Shown here piece by piece: positions 22,239 through 23,520 of a DNA stretch of 23,520 bases (position 1 is its first letter; each line of letters opens with the position of its first letter). Source of the DNA: a virus; the IMG/VR virus record IMGVR_UViG_3300020463_002321, positions 1-23,520 of that record. The stretch is one strand, 5' to 3'. The notes beneath the pieces were generated by a model. The model did no database searches and was not told where the DNA came from. It was given only the letters and a program-made list of their open reading frames with translations. The position numbers and the translations under genes were made by a program.

Positions 22239-22474
22239 TCATCAGCATCGCCGTAGCCCATGTCATCGGATTCATCATCCTCAAACACAGTGTTAACGGC
22301 TTCCTCTAGTTTTGGATCAAGCTCTGCAGATCCTTTGAGTACATCATGCTCTACACCTATGTCTTCTAAACTTTTAATGAAATCAATTGCACAGTCTAGT
22401 TTCTGTCTTTCAGGAACATAATGCACTATGGAGTTCCACAGTCGTTCGATGTCAGCGTGATCAAAGTCTATCAT
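22235..22474 (-). CDS. Hypothetical acidic protein, 79 aa
   Basis: This is a small protein with an N-terminal helix pair (DIERLWNSIVHYVPERQKLDC and AIDFIKSLEDIG) and a strongly acidic C-terminal tail (FEDDESDDMGYGDADE). The tail could contact a basic partner or mimic DNA. Its ATG shares a base with the TAA of uvsX (TAATG), so it is made together with the recombinase. No known domain is recognised. A role in recombination is location-based inference. Confidence 0.65.
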   Translation of the reverse strand: MIDFDHADIERLWNSIVHYVPERQKLDCAIDFIKSLEDIGVEHDVLKGSAELDPKLEEAVNTVFEDDESDDMGYGDADE

Positions 22475-23520
22475 TATTTTTCTTTTTTAGTTTTTATTGT
22501 TTCAACTTCGATAGGGGCGTCTGTGTCTTCTACTTCTGTAGGCGCTTCTTCTTTAAACTCTGCCATTATCATATCTAATTTATCACCAACCCATGCTTTT
22601 CTGAACTCTATGTGTTCTTTGCCTTTTGAATCAATGTATTTTAATCTGTTACCTTGTTGTACCAGTAAACCTTTTTTCTCAAACAAGTCCACAAGTCCAC
22701 TGTATGGATCCATACCAGTATCGTAAGGAATTTTAACTTGCACACCCTCGAAAGGTTTCGCGTATCTTGTTTTCATAACTTTACAAGCGGCCCTGATACC
22801 TCTCACATCAGTAACTTTGTTGCCTTTTTCATCTTCTTTTAGTTTTAATTTTTTCATAGCAACCACAATACTTGATGCATAGATAAATCCTTGTCCACCT
22901 GATATCTTGTCATCTGGATCAAACATGTCCTGTGATGCGTATGTATGGTTAGTTGCAATAAGTCCTACGTTCCAACTACCAAACATGTTGACACAGTTTC
23001 TTACAAGTGCTGTCAAGGCTTTAGGTTTTCTACCTAGGTCACCTTTCATGTCACCTGCTTCAAACTGATTTACATCTGTTGGAGTCAGCATCATGCCCAG
23101 ACTGTCTATAACAAATAGCACTTTAGGTGCACCTTCTTTGTTGTCTGCGTGTTGCTCTTTGTAACCTTTCATGAACTCTGAAACAGTTTTTGCCACATCA
23201 TCGACCATGGACATACTTAATTTTAATAGTTTTTCTTCTGATGTGTCCACTTTCAGTGCTTGTAGCCATTGTTCATCTAATGCATTCTCTGTATCAATCA
23301 GTATAACAAAGATGCCTTGATCCTGTGCATTCTTGATTATATTACCTGATGCTATGTAACTCTTACCTGCTCCTGATTCACCTGCAAGTACAGTCACTTT
23401 GCCTAACGGAATACCTTTGTTGAAGTCACTGGTCATCAAATAATTTAATGCGTAATTTCCTGTTGAAATCCAATCTGTTGGATCACTGAATCCTATGCCT
23501 AAGCCTTGGATTGATTTTGT
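22474..23520 (-). CDS. uvsX: UvsX recombinase (RecA-like), 5' end outside the window
   Basis: UvsX forms filaments on single-stranded DNA and carries out strand exchange in recombination-dependent replication. The frame stays open to the window edge at 23520. The in-window fragment (348 residues) begins within the N-terminal domain: translating upstream of 23439 gives FSDPTDWISTGNYALNYL, a typical UvsX segment, so the internal TTG at 23439 is not the start. Walker A is GESGAGKS (fragment residues 47-54), Walker B is LFVIDSLGMM, and a GG-containing DKISGGQGF loop follows. The C-terminus carries an acidic stretch (EEAPTEVEDTD) and a lysine end. It lacks only its N-terminus in this window. Confidence 0.95.
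   Translation of the reverse strand, partial: TKSIQGLGIGFSDPTDWISTGNYALNYLMTSDFNKGIPLGKVTVLAGESGAGKSYIASGNIIKNAQDQGIFVILIDTENALDEQWLQALKVDTSEEKLLKLSMSMVDDVAKTVSEFMKGYKEQHADNKEGAPKVLFVIDSLGMMLTPTDVNQFEAGDMKGDLGRKPKALTALVRNCVNMFGSWNVGLIATNHTYASQDMFDPDDKISGGQGFIYASSIVVAMKKLKLKEDEKGNKVTDVRGIRAACKVMKTRYAKPFEGVQVKIPYDTGMDPYSGLVDLFEKKGLLVQQGNRLKYIDSKGKEHIEFRKAWVGDKLDMIMAEFKEEAPTEVEDTDAPIEVETIKTKKEK

Noticed and set aside
23437-23439. Start of uvsX at the TTG at 23439
   Set aside because: The frame continues to the window edge and encodes typical UvsX residues (FSDPTDWISTGNYALNYL), so the true start is outside the window.
1-23520. CRISPR array, insertion sequence or integrase
   Set aside because: No regularly spaced repeats, transposase or recombinase ORF, or terminal inverted repeats were seen.

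Overview
The window looks like part of a T4-like marine myovirus genome, of the cyanophage or pelagiphage type. The evidence is a set of T4-type replication and recombination proteins (a gp61-like primase, the UvsW helicase, UvsX recombinase, and a possible gp62-like clamp-loader subunit), many small conserved-looking phage ORFs, gene junctions that almost all overlap or touch, and one exact T4-type late promoter octamer (TATAAATA). No photosynthesis gene or tRNA is visible, so the sequence alone does not say whether the host is a cyanobacterium or a SAR11-like bacterium.

Layout. (1) 10-8195, mostly minus strand, is a replication/recombination block: primase; an isolated virion-type gene with its own late promoter; a mini DnaE-like polymerase fragment; two tiny unknowns; a C2H2-finger protein; a gp62-like candidate; two unknowns; UvsW; and a 452-residue unknown. 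A small plus-strand unknown (1873-2247) with a good intrinsic terminator sits inside it. (2) 8248-8724 is a plus-strand SprT-like metalloprotease. (3) 8710-16584, minus strand, is a tightly coupled glycan/surface operon: a GT61 glycosyltransferase, a 2OG-Fe(II) oxygenase, two related putative glycosyltransferases, an asparagine-synthase-type amidotransferase, a GT-A glycosyltransferase, a third related glycosyltransferase and a DUF115/GT42-like protein. (4) 16616-19305, plus strand, is a divergent partner operon: an SGNH-hydrolase-like protein, a fourth member of the same glycosyltransferase family and two FkbM methyltransferases. (5) 19308-21793, minus strand, holds a second GT-A glycosyltransferase, a radical SAM protein with an N-terminal SPASM/twitch-like cysteine set, and a HAD-like phosphatase; these follow directly from (6) 21777-23520, two small unknowns and uvsX, whose 5' end lies beyond the window.

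How it fits together. About 13 kb of sugar-transfer and modification genes is inserted between two pieces of the phage recombination machinery (uvsX on one side, uvsW on the other). Together these genes could build or remodel a glycan: seven or eight transferases or transferase-like proteins, O-methylation, amidation, oxidation, and hydrolase/phosphatase steps. Whether the product decorates the virion, the DNA or the infected host's surface cannot be read from the sequence. The most unusual single genes are the 196-residue DnaE-derived protein, which keeps all three catalytic aspartates, and the family of four related glycosyltransferases within 9 kb. Intergenic space is minimal; no gene-free stretch longer than 300 bases exists.
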